From Tritonibacter scottomollicae (GTDB lineage Bacteria > Pseudomonadota > Alphaproteobacteria > Rhodobacterales > Rhodobacteraceae), in assembly GCF_003003215.1 (NCBI RefSeq), contig NZ_PVUF01000001.1, positions 682,001-746,000 of the forward strand: a DNA stretch of 64,000 nucleotides, read 5' to 3'. The notes below the pieces were generated by a model. It ran no database searches and had not been told where the DNA came from. It worked only from the letters and a program-made list of their open reading frames with translations. The number at the start of each line of letters is the position of its first letter. Within the stretch, counting starts at the first letter, position 1. Below are positions 35,983 through 44,724 of the stretch, in pieces. Both the position numbers and the translations under genes were made by a program.

Positions 35983-37000
35983 TCTGACCGAAGAGGAACA
36001 GATCGCTGCGGCTCAGGCTGTCGCGGATGTGTCGGACCGGATCGAAACACCGCTGGAGGTGGCATTGACACCGGACGCGGCCGAGGCCCATGCGGCGCTG
36101 CCGCGTCACCCGGAATGGGGCACGTTTGCGCTGATCCTGGCCTGCTACCTGGTCTGGGGCGGGGCGCTCTTTGGCCTGGCGCAGGTCTCGCATCTGCTGG
36201 CGGTGCTGCTGGCGGGGGGGATGGTGGCGCTGCATTCCTCGCTTTGTCACGAGGTGCTGCATGGCCACCCGTTCCGCAGCCGCCGCCTGAACGAGGCGCT
36301 GGTGGTTCTGCCGCTCAATCTTGCGGTGCCTTATGGCCGCTTTCGCGACACCCACCTGCAGCACCATCAGGACGAAGACCTCACCGATCCCTATGATGAC
36401 CCGGAAAGCAATTTTCACGACCCCGCGGTCTGGGCCCGGCTGCCCGCCTGGCGCCAGCGTCTGCTACGGGTCAACAACACGCTTCTGGGGCGCATGGTGA
36501 TCGGGCCGGTGATCGGACAGATCTCCTTCATGCAGGAGGATTGGACGCTGGTGCGCCGGGGGCAGCGCGGGATCCTGCGCGACTGGGGGCTGCATGCGCT
36601 GGGCACGGCGCTGGTCCTGTGGATCGTGTCGCTGTCGGCGCTGCCGGTGCTGGCCTATCTCTGCGCGGCCTACCTCGGCCTCTCGGTGCTGAAGATCCGT
36701 ACCTATCTGGAGCACCGCGCCCATGAGGACATGCATGGCCGCACGGCAATTGTTGAGTCCCGTGGCCTGATGGGCGCAGTGCTGGGGTTTCTGTTCCTCA
36801 ACAACAACCTGCACATTGTGCATCACCTCTACCCCGGCGTAGCCTGGCACCAGCTGCCGGCGCTCTACAAACGCCATCAGGCGCGGTTTCAGGCGCGCAA
36901 TGACGGCTATGTGCTGGCCAGCTATGCCAGCGTGTTCCGCCAGTTCGCCGTCCGCGCCAAGGATCCGGTGCCACATCCGCTCTGGAAATCTCCGGAGTAA
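35975..37000 (+). CDS. fatty acid desaturase-type membrane di-iron enzyme
   Basis: 341 aa. Three His boxes of the membrane desaturase/hydroxylase family are present: HEVLHGHPF (near residue 91), HLQHHQDED (near residue 128) and HIVHHLYPG (near residue 280), between hydrophobic segments. It should insert a double bond or hydroxyl into a lipid chain using O2 and reduced ferredoxin. The first ~40 residues are an acidic, Ala-rich cytoplasmic head. It is coupled to DUF2061; substrate is undetermined. Confidence 0.87.
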   Translation: MRDLTEEEQIAAAQAVADVSDRIETPLEVALTPDAAEAHAALPRHPEWGTFALILACYLVWGGALFGLAQVSHLLAVLLAGGMVALHSSLCHEVLHGHPFRSRRLNEALVVLPLNLAVPYGRFRDTHLQHHQDEDLTDPYDDPESNFHDPAVWARLPAWRQRLLRVNNTLLGRMVIGPVIGQISFMQEDWTLVRRGQRGILRDWGLHALGTALVLWIVSLSALPVLAYLCAAYLGLSVLKIRTYLEHRAHEDMHGRTAIVESRGLMGAVLGFLFLNNNLHIVHHLYPGVAWHQLPALYKRHQARFQARNDGYVLASYASVFRQFAVRAKDPVPHPLWKSPE

Positions 37001-37046
37001 GGGCGCATAGGGTCGGTATGCGATAGTATACCTTAAAGGTCATTCA

Positions 37047-37949
37047 ATGCCGCTCTGGATTCCCGTCACCCTCGCCGCCGCCACATTCCAGACCCTGCGC
37101 TTCATGCTGCAGAAGGTCCTGAGCGCGGTCACACTGAGCGCAGCGGGGGCGACGTTCTCGCGTTTTGTCTACTCCGCGCCGGTGATCCTGCTGCTGCTCT
37201 GGGCCTATGTGGCGGCCACAGATGCGGCGCTGCCGGCCCTCTCGCGGCCGTTCTGGGGCTTTGCCATCGTCGGGGGACTGTCGCAGATCCTTGCCACGGT
37301 CTGCGTTGTGGCGCTGTTCAAGGCGCGTAACTTTGCCGTCGGCATTACCTTCAAGAAGACCGAAGTGATCCAGACCGCCATCGTCGGCCTGGTGGTGCTC
37401 GGCGATGAGGTCTCTACGCTGGGCTGGGTGGCGATCCTGATTGGCCTGGCGGCGGTGCTGGTGCTGTCCAAGACCAAGGATGGCCCCAAGGGCCTGTGGC
37501 GGCAGCTGACCGGACGGGCGCCGCTGCTGGGGCTTGGCTCGGGCGTGCTGTTTGCCTTCTCCGCGGTCAGCTACCGGGGCGCGTCGCTGCAATTGCAGGA
37601 GCCCGACGCGGTGCTGCGCGCGGCCGTGACGCTGGCGGTGGTGGTCTGCTTGCAGACGGCGATGATGCTGGCCTGGCTAGGCGTCCGCGACCCCGGCGAG
37701 ATCGCCCGGGTCTGGGCGGCACGCCGGGTGGCGGTCTGGGTGGGGCTGACCAGCATGGGCGGCTCGTTTTGCTGGTTTCTCGCCTTCACCCTGCAGAACG
37801 CGGCCTATGTGAAGGCCTTGGGGCAGGTGGAGCTGCTGCTGTCCCTGCTGGCCTCGCTGGTGGTGTTCAAGGAGGTGGTGACTCGGCGTGAGATCTTCGG
37901 CATGGCACTGCTGGTGCTGTCGATTCTGGCCCTGATCCTGGCGCTTTGA
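37047..37949 (+). CDS. EamA/DMT-family transporter
   Basis: 300 aa with ten hydrophobic segments arranged as two EamA repeats (LAAATFQTLRFMLQ... and LLGLGSGVLFAFSAVSYRGA...). The pair ITFKKTEVIQTAIVGLVVLG and LGQVELLLSLLASLVVFKE are the matching helix 4 regions of each repeat. Substrate is unknown; family members export metabolites or amino acids. It follows the desaturase after 46 bp and is convergent with the Nudix gene, with a structured region between. Confidence 0.88.
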   Translation: MPLWIPVTLAAATFQTLRFMLQKVLSAVTLSAAGATFSRFVYSAPVILLLLWAYVAATDAALPALSRPFWGFAIVGGLSQILATVCVVALFKARNFAVGITFKKTEVIQTAIVGLVVLGDEVSTLGWVAILIGLAAVLVLSKTKDGPKGLWRQLTGRAPLLGLGSGVLFAFSAVSYRGASLQLQEPDAVLRAAVTLAVVVCLQTAMMLAWLGVRDPGEIARVWAARRVAVWVGLTSMGGSFCWFLAFTLQNAAYVKALGQVELLLSLLASLVVFKEVVTRREIFGMALLVLSILALILAL

Positions 37950-37991
37950 TCCGGACACGAAGGTCCGGACACGAAGGTCCGGATACGACAC
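37950..37991. repeat. 14-bp tandem repeat, three units
   Basis: TCCGGACACGAAGG occurs at 37950-37963 and 37964-37977, then a degenerate TCCGGATACGACAC at 37978-37991, starting right after the transporter stop codon. Each unit contains a small palindrome (TCCGGA). Confidence 0.75.
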
Positions 37992-38073
37992 GCCTCTGAT
38001 GCGAAAATCCGATCCCAACCAAGCAGACCCGATGGAACATGGGGCAGGTGGGGCTCCCGCCCGTCGCCGCAGC

Positions 38074-38210
38074 CCCCTTTTTTTGCAAAAGGGGCACAGC
38101 GCTCCCGTTGGGCATGGCACCGCGCGGGACGCGCGGTGCCGCAGCCTGCCCCCTTAGGGGGCAGGCTGCCCGGCCCAAGGCCGATGGGCTGTGGTCCCTG
38201 ACAAGGGACC
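38074..38210. other. cluster of four hairpins in a convergent intergenic region
   Basis: Four inverted repeats follow one another: CCCCTTTT/AAAAGGGG (38074-38094), GGCACCGCGC/GCGCGGTGCC (38116-38140), GCAGCCTGCCCCC/GGGGGCAGGCTGC (38141-38169, 3-base loop) and GGTCCCT/AGGGACC (38193-38210). They fill much of the 347-bp gap between the convergent transporter and Nudix genes, in which I see no coding frame. A compound two-way terminator or mobile-element relic is possible. Confidence 0.65.
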
Positions 38211-38296
38211 GCAGCGCCGGGGGCGGGAGCGCACCCGGTTTGACGAAAAAGGACCGGTGGACAGAGGAGGCGGGGGCCGGGGCGCGTGGTCGAGGC

Positions 38297-39016
38297 CTAT
38301 TGAGCCTGCGACATCGGACGGCCATGCAGGCGCAGGAACAGGCTTTCCTCATCGTCATTGCGAAAGAATGGCGTGCTGTCCGTGCGGGTGCCGCTGCGCA
38401 GGTTGGCGGTGACCTCGGCCAGAACCACTTCGGTGATGAAGGGCAGATCGAAGCTGCGCACCTGGCTGAGCGGGATCCACTGCAGATGTGACAGCTCGTC
38501 CGAGGCGCGGGAGAAATCATCCAGATCGCCCACCAAGGCGTCGGCGTCCGCCAGAAAGAACCGCGCATCAAACCGGCGTGGGCGACCCGGCGGTGTCAGA
38601 GCGCGAAAGACAAACGTCAGCCCGGAGGCATCTGGCACATGGCCGGTGGCAGCAAAGCTCTGCCAATCTGTCGGAACATTGTCCTGCCAGGAGCCGGGGC
38701 GCCCGAGGATCAGCCCGGTCTCCTCCCACAGCTCTCGAGTGGCGGCGACGCATAACGCCTGCCAGACGTCGTCCGCAGCATCCTCACCAAGGCGATTGCG
38801 GCAGGGCTGCGAAATCTCCGCAGCCAGTGCGATGTCCCGGTCGCCAGCATCGACGGCGCCGCCCGGAAAGACGAATTTGTTTGGCATGAACGCGGCTTTG
38901 GCACCGCGCTGTCCCATCAGGACGCGCGGGTCGTCGCTGTCGCCGTCGCGCACAACGATCACCGTGGCCGCATCGCGGATTGCGGTCTTGTCGCGTGTGG
39001 CAGTCGTGCCTGTCAT
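38297..39016 (-). CDS. Nudix hydrolase
   Basis: 239 aa from MTGTTATRDKTAIRDAATVI, preceded by AAGGAGA. The Nudix region is split: FVFPGGAVDAGDRD (near residue 55), then after an insert of ~30 residues AATRELWEETGLILG, which contains the REUXEE core. This spaced layout is typical of NUDT19/COG0494-like hydrolases acting on CoA or nucleotide diphosphates. Substrate cannot be told. The longer upstream frame is rejected on lack of family similarity. Confidence 0.88.
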   Translation of the reverse strand: MTGTTATRDKTAIRDAATVIVVRDGDSDDPRVLMGQRGAKAAFMPNKFVFPGGAVDAGDRDIALAAEISQPCRNRLGEDAADDVWQALCVAATRELWEETGLILGRPGSWQDNVPTDWQSFAATGHVPDASGLTFVFRALTPPGRPRRFDARFFLADADALVGDLDDFSRASDELSHLQWIPLSQVRSFDLPFITEVVLAEVTANLRSGTRTDSTPFFRNDDEESLFLRLHGRPMSQAQ

Positions 39017-39195
39017 CTCCGTCTCCTTCTTCTCGCGTCCCACGACCAATGCCGCCCGCCCCGGCGCCATATGCGCACCGGTGGCAGTGTCACGTCTTTG
39101 CGCCAGAAAGGAAAGAGAAGACCCGGCGTCGCATCGGCCTGGGCGGGCTGGGGCGGTCTGAGGCAGACCGGGATCCGACTGGCCCGGGCGCTGGC

Positions 39196-39603
39196 TCAGC
39201 TGGCCTTGTCGAACCCGTGCATGCGCCGCGCCCATTGATAGGCGACGACAACGCCCTTCAGTCTCGGCAGCAGATAGAGCGAGGCGGTCAGGCAGCCCAC
39301 CGAGAAAACGGTGGCCATCACCCAAGGGGATGGGCGCCATTCGAAGGCGGTGTAGTGCATCAGGGGCGCCATCACGTGGCCGACCACCAGAATGGTCAGA
39401 TAGGCCGGACCGTCATCCGCCCGGTGATGGCTGAAATCCTCGCCGCAGGAGGCGCAATGATCGTTCACCTTGAGATAGCTGTGCAGCAGTTTGCCTTCGC
39501 CACATTTCGGGCAGCGGCGACGCCAACCCTTCCACAACGCGGGCTTTGTCGGGCGGTCGTCAGCCAGCGCTTGTTGCTGGGCGAGGCTTTGCGTCTGTGT
39601 CAT
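39196..39603 (-). CDS. DUF983 zinc-ribbon membrane protein
   Basis: 135 aa from MTQTQSLAQQQALADDRPTK (an ATG 21 codons earlier is possible). Two zinc-ribbon knuckles, RCPKCGEGKL and HCASCGEDFSHH (near residues 31-60), are followed by two membrane helices (AYLTILVVGHVMAPLMHYTA; VMATVFSVGCLTASLYLLPR), the DUF983 layout. Function is unknown. It lies upstream of the Nudix gene on the same strand, 179 bp away. Confidence 0.87.
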   Translation of the reverse strand: MTQTQSLAQQQALADDRPTKPALWKGWRRRCPKCGEGKLLHSYLKVNDHCASCGEDFSHHRADDGPAYLTILVVGHVMAPLMHYTAFEWRPSPWVMATVFSVGCLTASLYLLPRLKGVVVAYQWARRMHGFDKAS

Positions 39604-39844
39604 CTGATGCTCCGTCACTGCGAGGGGGCCGCTCTGAAATGCGTCTTTGGCAATGCCCATCTTCAATACTTAGCCCCAAATATGCAAATCAGAGGTTGAT
39701 TTCGCTGTGACCCGGTGACGCGGCGCTGTTTTTTCGGGGGATGGATTTTTTCTCCGCCTGTGGCGACGGAAACCCGGACCGCCGCCGTTTCATTTCTACA
39801 TCGGGCAGCACAGTGCTGCTGAGGCTCACAAAAGGAACGATGTT

Positions 39845-40342
39845 ATGACGAAACGGATTCTGATCGCCACACTCCTGTCGTTGACCACTGCAGCGGCAGG
39901 GACTCTTGCCGTCGCGAAGCCGGGTTTTGGTCCCGAGCGCCATAAGCCGACGTTCGAGCAGCTCGACGTGGATGGCAATGGCGCCTTGTCGAAGGCCGAA
40001 ATCGCGGCGATGGGTCAGGCGCGTTTCGATGCGGCAGATACCAATGGCGATGGGCTGCTGAGCGCCGAAGAAATGACGGCCAAGGCGCAGCAAAGGATTG
40101 CCAAGCGGACCGCCGCCATGATCGAACGGTTTGACAAGGACGGCGATGGCGCCTTGAGCGCTGAGGAAATGCCGCAGCGCCGGGGCCCGCAGCAGCTTCT
40201 GGACAAGGCGGATACCGATGGCAACGGCTCGATTTCAAAGGCGGAGTTTGACACCGCGCAGGCCATTCTGGAGACCGTGATGAAGAAAAGACATCACCGT
40301 GGCGGCCCGGATCGGCAGGGCGACCAAATGGATGCGGAGTAA
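39845..40342 (+). CDS. secreted EF-hand (calmodulin-like) protein
   Basis: 165 aa with a signal peptide (MTKRILIATLLSLTTAAAGT...LAVAK). Four canonical EF-hand loops follow: DVDGNGALSKAE, DTNGDGLLSAEE, DKDGDGALSAEE and DTDGNGSISKAE, each with acidic residues at positions 1, 3, 5 and 12. It should bind calcium in the periplasm. It lies 25 bp upstream of the ECF sigma gene on the same strand, so it may be part of the same regulon as sensor or target. Confidence 0.92.
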   Translation: MTKRILIATLLSLTTAAAGTLAVAKPGFGPERHKPTFEQLDVDGNGALSKAEIAAMGQARFDAADTNGDGLLSAEEMTAKAQQRIAKRTAAMIERFDKDGDGALSAEEMPQRRGPQQLLDKADTDGNGSISKAEFDTAQAILETVMKKRHHRGGPDRQGDQMDAE

Positions 40343-40367
40343 GTCGAATTCGCACTGAACACTGCAT

Positions 40368-41021
40368 ATGCCTGCGTTCAAACCTGCACCTCCCCATCCG
40401 GGGGAGGTGCCCGTGATCGGTCTGGGTCGCAGGGCCGCCGATGTGGCGGCTGCGCCGGAGGCGAGCGACGAGGCACTTCTGGTGTTGTTCGCCAATGGCG
40501 ATCCGACCGCCGCCGCCGAGCTGACACGCCGCCTTGGCCCGCGTGTGCTGGGGGTGGCGATGCGGGTGCTCGGCAATCCTGCCGAGGCCGAGGATGTCAC
40601 ACAGGACGCGATGATCCGGCTGTGGAAGATCGCGCCCGACTGGCGCAGAGGCGAAGCGCAGGTCTCCACATGGCTCTACCGGGTGACGATGAACCTCTGT
40701 ATCGATGTCAAGCGCAAGGCGCGGGGCGGTCATGTGGATCTGGACGCGATTCCCGAACCGCCGGATCCGGCGGCAGGGGCCGCGGAGGGGTTGCAGGACA
40801 ACGCCCGGCGCGATGCCTTGCAAGAGGCGTTGATGACCCTGCCGGAACGCCAGAGGCAGGCTGTGGTGCTGCGCCACATCGAGGAATTGAACAACCCGGA
40901 GATTGCCGGGATCATGGAGATCAGCGTGGAGGCAGTAGAAAGCCTGACCGCGCGGGGCAAACGGATGCTGGCCAAGGCTCTGGCCGGGCGTCGTGAGGAA
41001 TTGGGGTATCAGGATGGCTGA
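40368..41021 (+). CDS. ECF-type RNA polymerase sigma factor
   Basis: 217 aa with an extended N-terminus. Region 2 is visible in LGNPAEAEDVTQDAMIRLWK and STWLYRVTMNLCIDVKRKAR; region 4 in ALMTLPERQRQAVVLRHIEE and EISVEAVESLTARGKRML. Region 3 is absent, as in ECF factors. The stop overlaps the start of the next gene, the putative anti-sigma factor, indicating translational coupling. The promoter set it recognises is not known. Confidence 0.92.
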   Translation: MPAFKPAPPHPGEVPVIGLGRRAADVAAAPEASDEALLVLFANGDPTAAAELTRRLGPRVLGVAMRVLGNPAEAEDVTQDAMIRLWKIAPDWRRGEAQVSTWLYRVTMNLCIDVKRKARGGHVDLDAIPEPPDPAAGAAEGLQDNARRDALQEALMTLPERQRQAVVLRHIEELNNPEIAGIMEISVEAVESLTARGKRMLAKALAGRREELGYQDG

Positions 41022-41403
41022 TCATCAGAAATATCAGAACGGCGATACCGACCTCGACGCGCTCTTTGCCGAGGCCCGGCAGGCGCGCCCGGATCTGCCC
41101 GACAGGCTGATGTCCACGATCACGGCAGCGGCTGCGACAGAACAGGCGCGCTGGTCCGCGCCGGCACCCGCGCGCCGCCGTCCGCCCCTGGGCGTGCTGC
41201 TGGCCGCGCTTGGCGGCTGGCCCGCGGTGGGCGGGCTGGTGGCGGCGAGTTGTACCGGCCTCTGGATCGGTGTGGCGGGGCCGGAGGCGGTCTTTACCGC
41301 GCCGGGGGTCAGCGCGCTTGCCGCGACACCCACGGTCAGTTCGGAGTATGCCGCTTATGAAACTTTCGATCTGGCCACTGTCATGGCCGAGGATATGCAA
41401 TGA
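41014..41403 (+). CDS. putative anti-sigma factor, single membrane helix
   Basis: 129 aa from MADHQKYQNGDTDLDALFAE. The first ~50 residues are soluble and charged, then a hydrophobic segment (LGVLLAALGGWPAVGGLVAA...SCTGLWIGVAG) crosses the membrane, leaving a ~45-residue outer tail. No HxxxCxxC zinc anti-sigma motif is seen. Identification as anti-sigma rests on its overlap with the sigma gene (8 bp) and on topology. It overlaps the next gene by 4 bp. Confidence 0.7.
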   Translation: MADHQKYQNGDTDLDALFAEARQARPDLPDRLMSTITAAAATEQARWSAPAPARRRPPLGVLLAALGGWPAVGGLVAASCTGLWIGVAGPEAVFTAPGVSALAATPTVSSEYAAYETFDLATVMAEDMQ

Positions 41404-41933
41404 CCCAGACATCTGACACCGGACGCTCCTCTCGCATGCCGCGCTGGCTGAAGGCGGTGTTTGCGCTGTCGCTTGCGGCGAATTTGGCGGTGGTCGGCCT
41501 GGTAGCCGGGGCTGCGCTGCGCGACGATCGCTCAGGTCGGTCCCGCCACAAGGCCCCGCCGCCGCCCGCTGCGGCAGAGGCGATCGGCGCGGTGATGTAC
41601 CGAAGCCTGGACCGCGACTCTCGTCGGGTCCTGCGGGATCTGGCGGACGGCCAATACGGCAACATCGTGGAGCGGCGCATCGCGGAGCTGAATGCGCTGC
41701 TGGAGGTCATCCGCAGCGAGCCGCTGGATGTGCCGGTATTGCGCGCGCGCATCGATGCGCAAACGGCCGCGATCAATGAGTTTCGGGAAGCGATGCTGGA
41801 GGTCTGGATCGCGGAGTTGCAGCAGATGTCGCCGGCTGAGCGTGCGGCCTTTGCCGACAAGGTGGAACGCCATGTGGCCCGGTTTCGCAAACCACCCCCG
41901 CGTGAGGGGCACAAGGGCGGTGCGCGCGACTGA
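41400..41933 (+). CDS. periplasmic heavy-metal sensor/CpxP-like protein
   Basis: 177 aa. One N-terminal membrane anchor (WLKAVFALSLAANLAVVGLV...AGAALRDD) is followed by a long helical periplasmic domain. The segments AELNALLEVIRSEPLDVPVL, INEFREAMLEVWIAELQQMS and PAERAAFADKVERHVARF resemble the CnrX/CpxP/DUF3551-like helical-hairpin sensors of envelope or metal stress. It is translationally coupled to the anti-sigma gene. A role in sensing for the sigma factor is inferred. Confidence 0.82.
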   Translation: MTQTSDTGRSSRMPRWLKAVFALSLAANLAVVGLVAGAALRDDRSGRSRHKAPPPPAAAEAIGAVMYRSLDRDSRRVLRDLADGQYGNIVERRIAELNALLEVIRSEPLDVPVLRARIDAQTAAINEFREAMLEVWIAELQQMSPAERAAFADKVERHVARFRKPPPREGHKGGARD

Positions 41934-42054
41934 GACGGCACAGGTGACGGATCGCGCGTCCTCTTCAGCGTGAGCGCTATGCCGAACTGGGGTGAAATCG
42001 GGGGCAGGGGCGTCGATTGTGATGCACGGCTGCGCGCCGCAAATCTCTGTCAGA

Positions 42055-43458
42055 TCAGGCCGCCGCGCTGCGCTGAGGGCCTTTGACCAGCGCCTGGTTG
42101 CGTCCGGCATGTTTTGCATCATAGAGCGCGCGATCCGCGGCGGCGAACATGTCGTCACCGGATGCGACGTGTCCGTCAGGGGTGCTGACCACGGCGCCGA
42201 CACTGACCGTGACCGCCAGCGGACTGTCACATCCGGGGGCGTCAAACGGCGTCGTGCTGATGGCGTTGCACAGCCGGGTGGCCGTGGTTGCGGCCTCTGA
42301 GGGGTGAATGCCGGGCATCACCACCATGAATTCCTCGCCGCCGATGCGGGCCAGCAGATCACAGCCGCGCAGCTGCGCTTTCAGGCGGCGGGCGGCCTCG
42401 ACCAGTACTGCGTCCCCGACAGGATGGCCGTGTTGGTCGTTGATACGTTTGAAATGGTCCAGATCGGCGACCATGACCGCAAAGGTCTCGCCTGTGGTGC
42501 AGGCCTCGCGTGCCACCTGCTCTAGGAACGGGCGGGCATAGCGGCGGTTGTAGAGCCCGGTCATCGGGTCTTCCATCGCGGCGCGATAGCCATTGCGCAG
42601 GTTTGCGCGGATCATTTCGGCCCGCTGTCTGTGGTGCAACTGGGTGCTGATCCGCAACGCCAGCTCGTCCACCTGAAATCCGCAGTGCAGGACATCATGC
42701 GCGCCACGGTCCAGTGCCTCAGCGGCGATCGTGGCGTCTGCGGGGTTCGGTACCGCAATCACCACGCTGTCGCGGGTGCTGATGCGGGCACGCAGATCGG
42801 CCAGCAGACGCAGGGCCATGCCAGCGGATTGTTCGTTCAGCTCAATTACGATGACATCGGGGACCGGCGTGCGCATCAGGTCCTGAATGGCGTCCACGTT
42901 ATAGGCGCGCAGGTTGTAGCCAACGCTACCAGCCAGCCGGGATTTCCACTTCTGTGCGGTGGGCAGGTCGTGGCATACCAGCGCCACGCTCGTGTCGGGG
43001 CGCGGCGCTGCGGTCACGGTGGCGCCGGTCATGGGCATGACGAACGAGGGCACGCCATCTTCTCGCATGTGCAGATCCTCATCCTGCATGCGCATGCGCA
43101 ACAGGCTGCGAATCCGGGCCTGAAGGATCATGTCGTCCACCGGCTGCGGCAGGACCTCGTCGATGCCCGCCGACAGTGCCTTGATCCGGGTGCCGCGATC
43201 ATTGGAGGTGCTGAGGGCGATCATTGGCACATCCGCCAGCTGCGGCATCCGCGACAGGGCTGCCTTGACGGCCCCGGCGTCCCCGTCCGGCAGGGTCATC
43301 GCAGTGAGGATCAGATCGGGGCGATTGCCCGCCATCAGCTCCATCGCTGCCGACATGCTGTCCGCCTGCAGCACCTGAAAACAGGCGGCGGTCAATTGCA
43401 CCTTCAAAACGATGCGATTGGTGGATACCCCATCTATGACTAGGATCGTGCCTTGCAC
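42055..43458 (-). CDS. PleD-like diguanylate cyclase with two receiver domains (REC1 degenerate)
   Basis: 467 aa: REC1 (~1-125), REC2 (~155-285) and GGDEF (~300-460). The cyclase site is GGEEF in RIGGEEFMVVMPG with the inhibitory RxxD (RGCD) five residues before, so it looks active and feedback-inhibited. In REC1 the phospho-acceptor position 53 is Ala (LTAMTLP against LLDVMMP in PleD), the second acidic-pocket residue is Gly10 and the conserved Lys is Gln (PQP). REC2 has Glu (VIVIELNE) at the acceptor position. Control by phosphorylation is therefore doubtful. Confidence 0.9.
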   Translation of the reverse strand: MQGTILVIDGVSTNRIVLKVQLTAACFQVLQADSMSAAMELMAGNRPDLILTAMTLPDGDAGAVKAALSRMPQLADVPMIALSTSNDRGTRIKALSAGIDEVLPQPVDDMILQARIRSLLRMRMQDEDLHMREDGVPSFVMPMTGATVTAAPRPDTSVALVCHDLPTAQKWKSRLAGSVGYNLRAYNVDAIQDLMRTPVPDVIVIELNEQSAGMALRLLADLRARISTRDSVVIAVPNPADATIAAEALDRGAHDVLHCGFQVDELALRISTQLHHRQRAEMIRANLRNGYRAAMEDPMTGLYNRRYARPFLEQVAREACTTGETFAVMVADLDHFKRINDQHGHPVGDAVLVEAARRLKAQLRGCDLLARIGGEEFMVVMPGIHPSEAATTATRLCNAISTTPFDAPGCDSPLAVTVSVGAVVSTPDGHVASGDDMFAAADRALYDAKHAGRNQALVKGPQRSAAA

Positions 43459-43573
43459 GGTGAAACACCTTCATTTCCGGCTATTGCTTAGGTTTGAGTG
43501 TTGATGAGACTGGTTAACAAACCCTTTCGGGGTTAGTGCAAATTGACGTAAAAGTGTCGACAAGGGGGCTGAT

Positions 43574-43858
43574 ATGCCATTTTCCGCCGATCGCGCCGAG
43601 GTTCTGGGCTTAAAGGCGCTGAGCTGGCTGGCGAGCAACGATGACCTGTTGCCAGTGTTTCTCGGATCCAGTGGCGCGTCGATCTCGGACCTGCGGGATC
43701 GGGTGGGGGATCCCGACTTTCTCGGGGCCGTGCTGGACTTTCTGCTGATGGATGATGCCTGGGTCGTGGCATTCTGCGACAGCGAGGATGTGGCCTATGC
43801 GTCGCTGGTCGAAGCGCGGGCGATGCTGCCCGGGGGTGAACAGGTCCATTGGACGTGA
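43574..43858 (+). CDS. DUF3572 family protein
   Basis: 94 aa, all one DUF3572 domain (VLGLKALSWLASNDDLLPVF and SDLRDRVGDPDFLGAVLDFL). It is a small, acidic cytoplasmic protein of unknown function, found mainly in alphaproteobacteria, often next to response-regulator genes as here (divergent from the PleD-like gene, 115 bp apart). It ends 40 bp before the HAD phosphatase gene and is probably co-transcribed with it. Confidence 0.85.
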   Translation: MPFSADRAEVLGLKALSWLASNDDLLPVFLGSSGASISDLRDRVGDPDFLGAVLDFLLMDDAWVVAFCDSEDVAYASLVEARAMLPGGEQVHWT

Positions 43859-43898
43859 TAAGCGCCGCGCTGACGTCTCTTCCAACCGAGGACCTTCC

Positions 43899-44588
43899 AT
43901 GACCATCTCTGCGCTTCTCTTCGACAAGGACGGTACGCTGTTCGATTTTTCCCGCACTTGGAATGGCTGGTCGATGTCGATGCTGACCGATCTCGCGCAG
44001 GGCGATACCGCGCGTCTGGCGGCCATGGCCGAGGCCGTCAGCTATGATCTCGAAGCGCGCGCCTTTCGCCCGGACAGCCTGGTGATTGCCGGGACCAACG
44101 ACGAGGTGGCAGAGGTTCTGTCGCCCCATGTGCCCGATATGGATGTCGCAGAGCTGGCGCAGTACCTGATCCGGACCGCGGCAGAAGCAGATCTGGCACA
44201 GGCGGTGCCGCTGGCCCCCTATCTGGAGGCGTTGCGCGATGCGGGGATGAAGCTTGGTGTGATGACCAATGACGGCGAACATTCCGCCCGCCGCCACCTG
44301 ACCCGCTCCGGTGTGCTGGATCACTTCGACATGGTGATTGGCGCAGACAGCGGCTTTGGCGCCAAACCGGATCCCGATCCGCTGCTGGCCTTCTGCACGA
44401 CGGTGGGCGTGGCCCCCGCGCAAACCGCGATGGTCGGTGACAGTCGCCATGACCTCATCGCCGGGCGCGCGGCGGGCATGCACACGGTGGGGGTGCTGAC
44501 TGGCATGGCCACCAAAGAGGACCTCGCGCCGCTGGCGGATGTGGTGCTGCCGGATATCGGCCATATCCCGGCCTGGCTCGCCCGTTAA
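43899..44588 (+). CDS. HAD-superfamily phosphatase (phosphoglycolate phosphatase-like)
   Basis: 229 aa from MTISALLFDKDGTLFDFSRT; the frame is open upstream into DUF3572 but this start gives motif I at the right place. Motif I is DKDGTLFD, motif II is VMTNDGEHS, and motif III is GAKPDPDPLLAF...MVGDSRHDL, as in the Gph/PGP group. Substrate is unknown; salvage of 2-phosphoglycolate is one possibility for the family. Confidence 0.87.
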   Translation: MTISALLFDKDGTLFDFSRTWNGWSMSMLTDLAQGDTARLAAMAEAVSYDLEARAFRPDSLVIAGTNDEVAEVLSPHVPDMDVAELAQYLIRTAAEADLAQAVPLAPYLEALRDAGMKLGVMTNDGEHSARRHLTRSGVLDHFDMVIGADSGFGAKPDPDPLLAFCTTVGVAPAQTAMVGDSRHDLIAGRAAGMHTVGVLTGMATKEDLAPLADVVLPDIGHIPAWLAR

Positions 44589-44724
44589 CGCGGTCTTCAT
44601 GCGCTGATGACCGGCATGTGCCGACCTGAATGCGACATGCTGTGTCGGTAATGGACAGGTGTGTCTGGTGCCTGCTGCGGCAGAGTGAATGGAGGGCGAT
44701 ATCCATTTCACCACAGGAGGCACC

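Noticed and set aside
37950-37991. CRISPR-like repeat
   Set aside because: Units are contiguous 14-mers with no spacers and no cas genes nearby.
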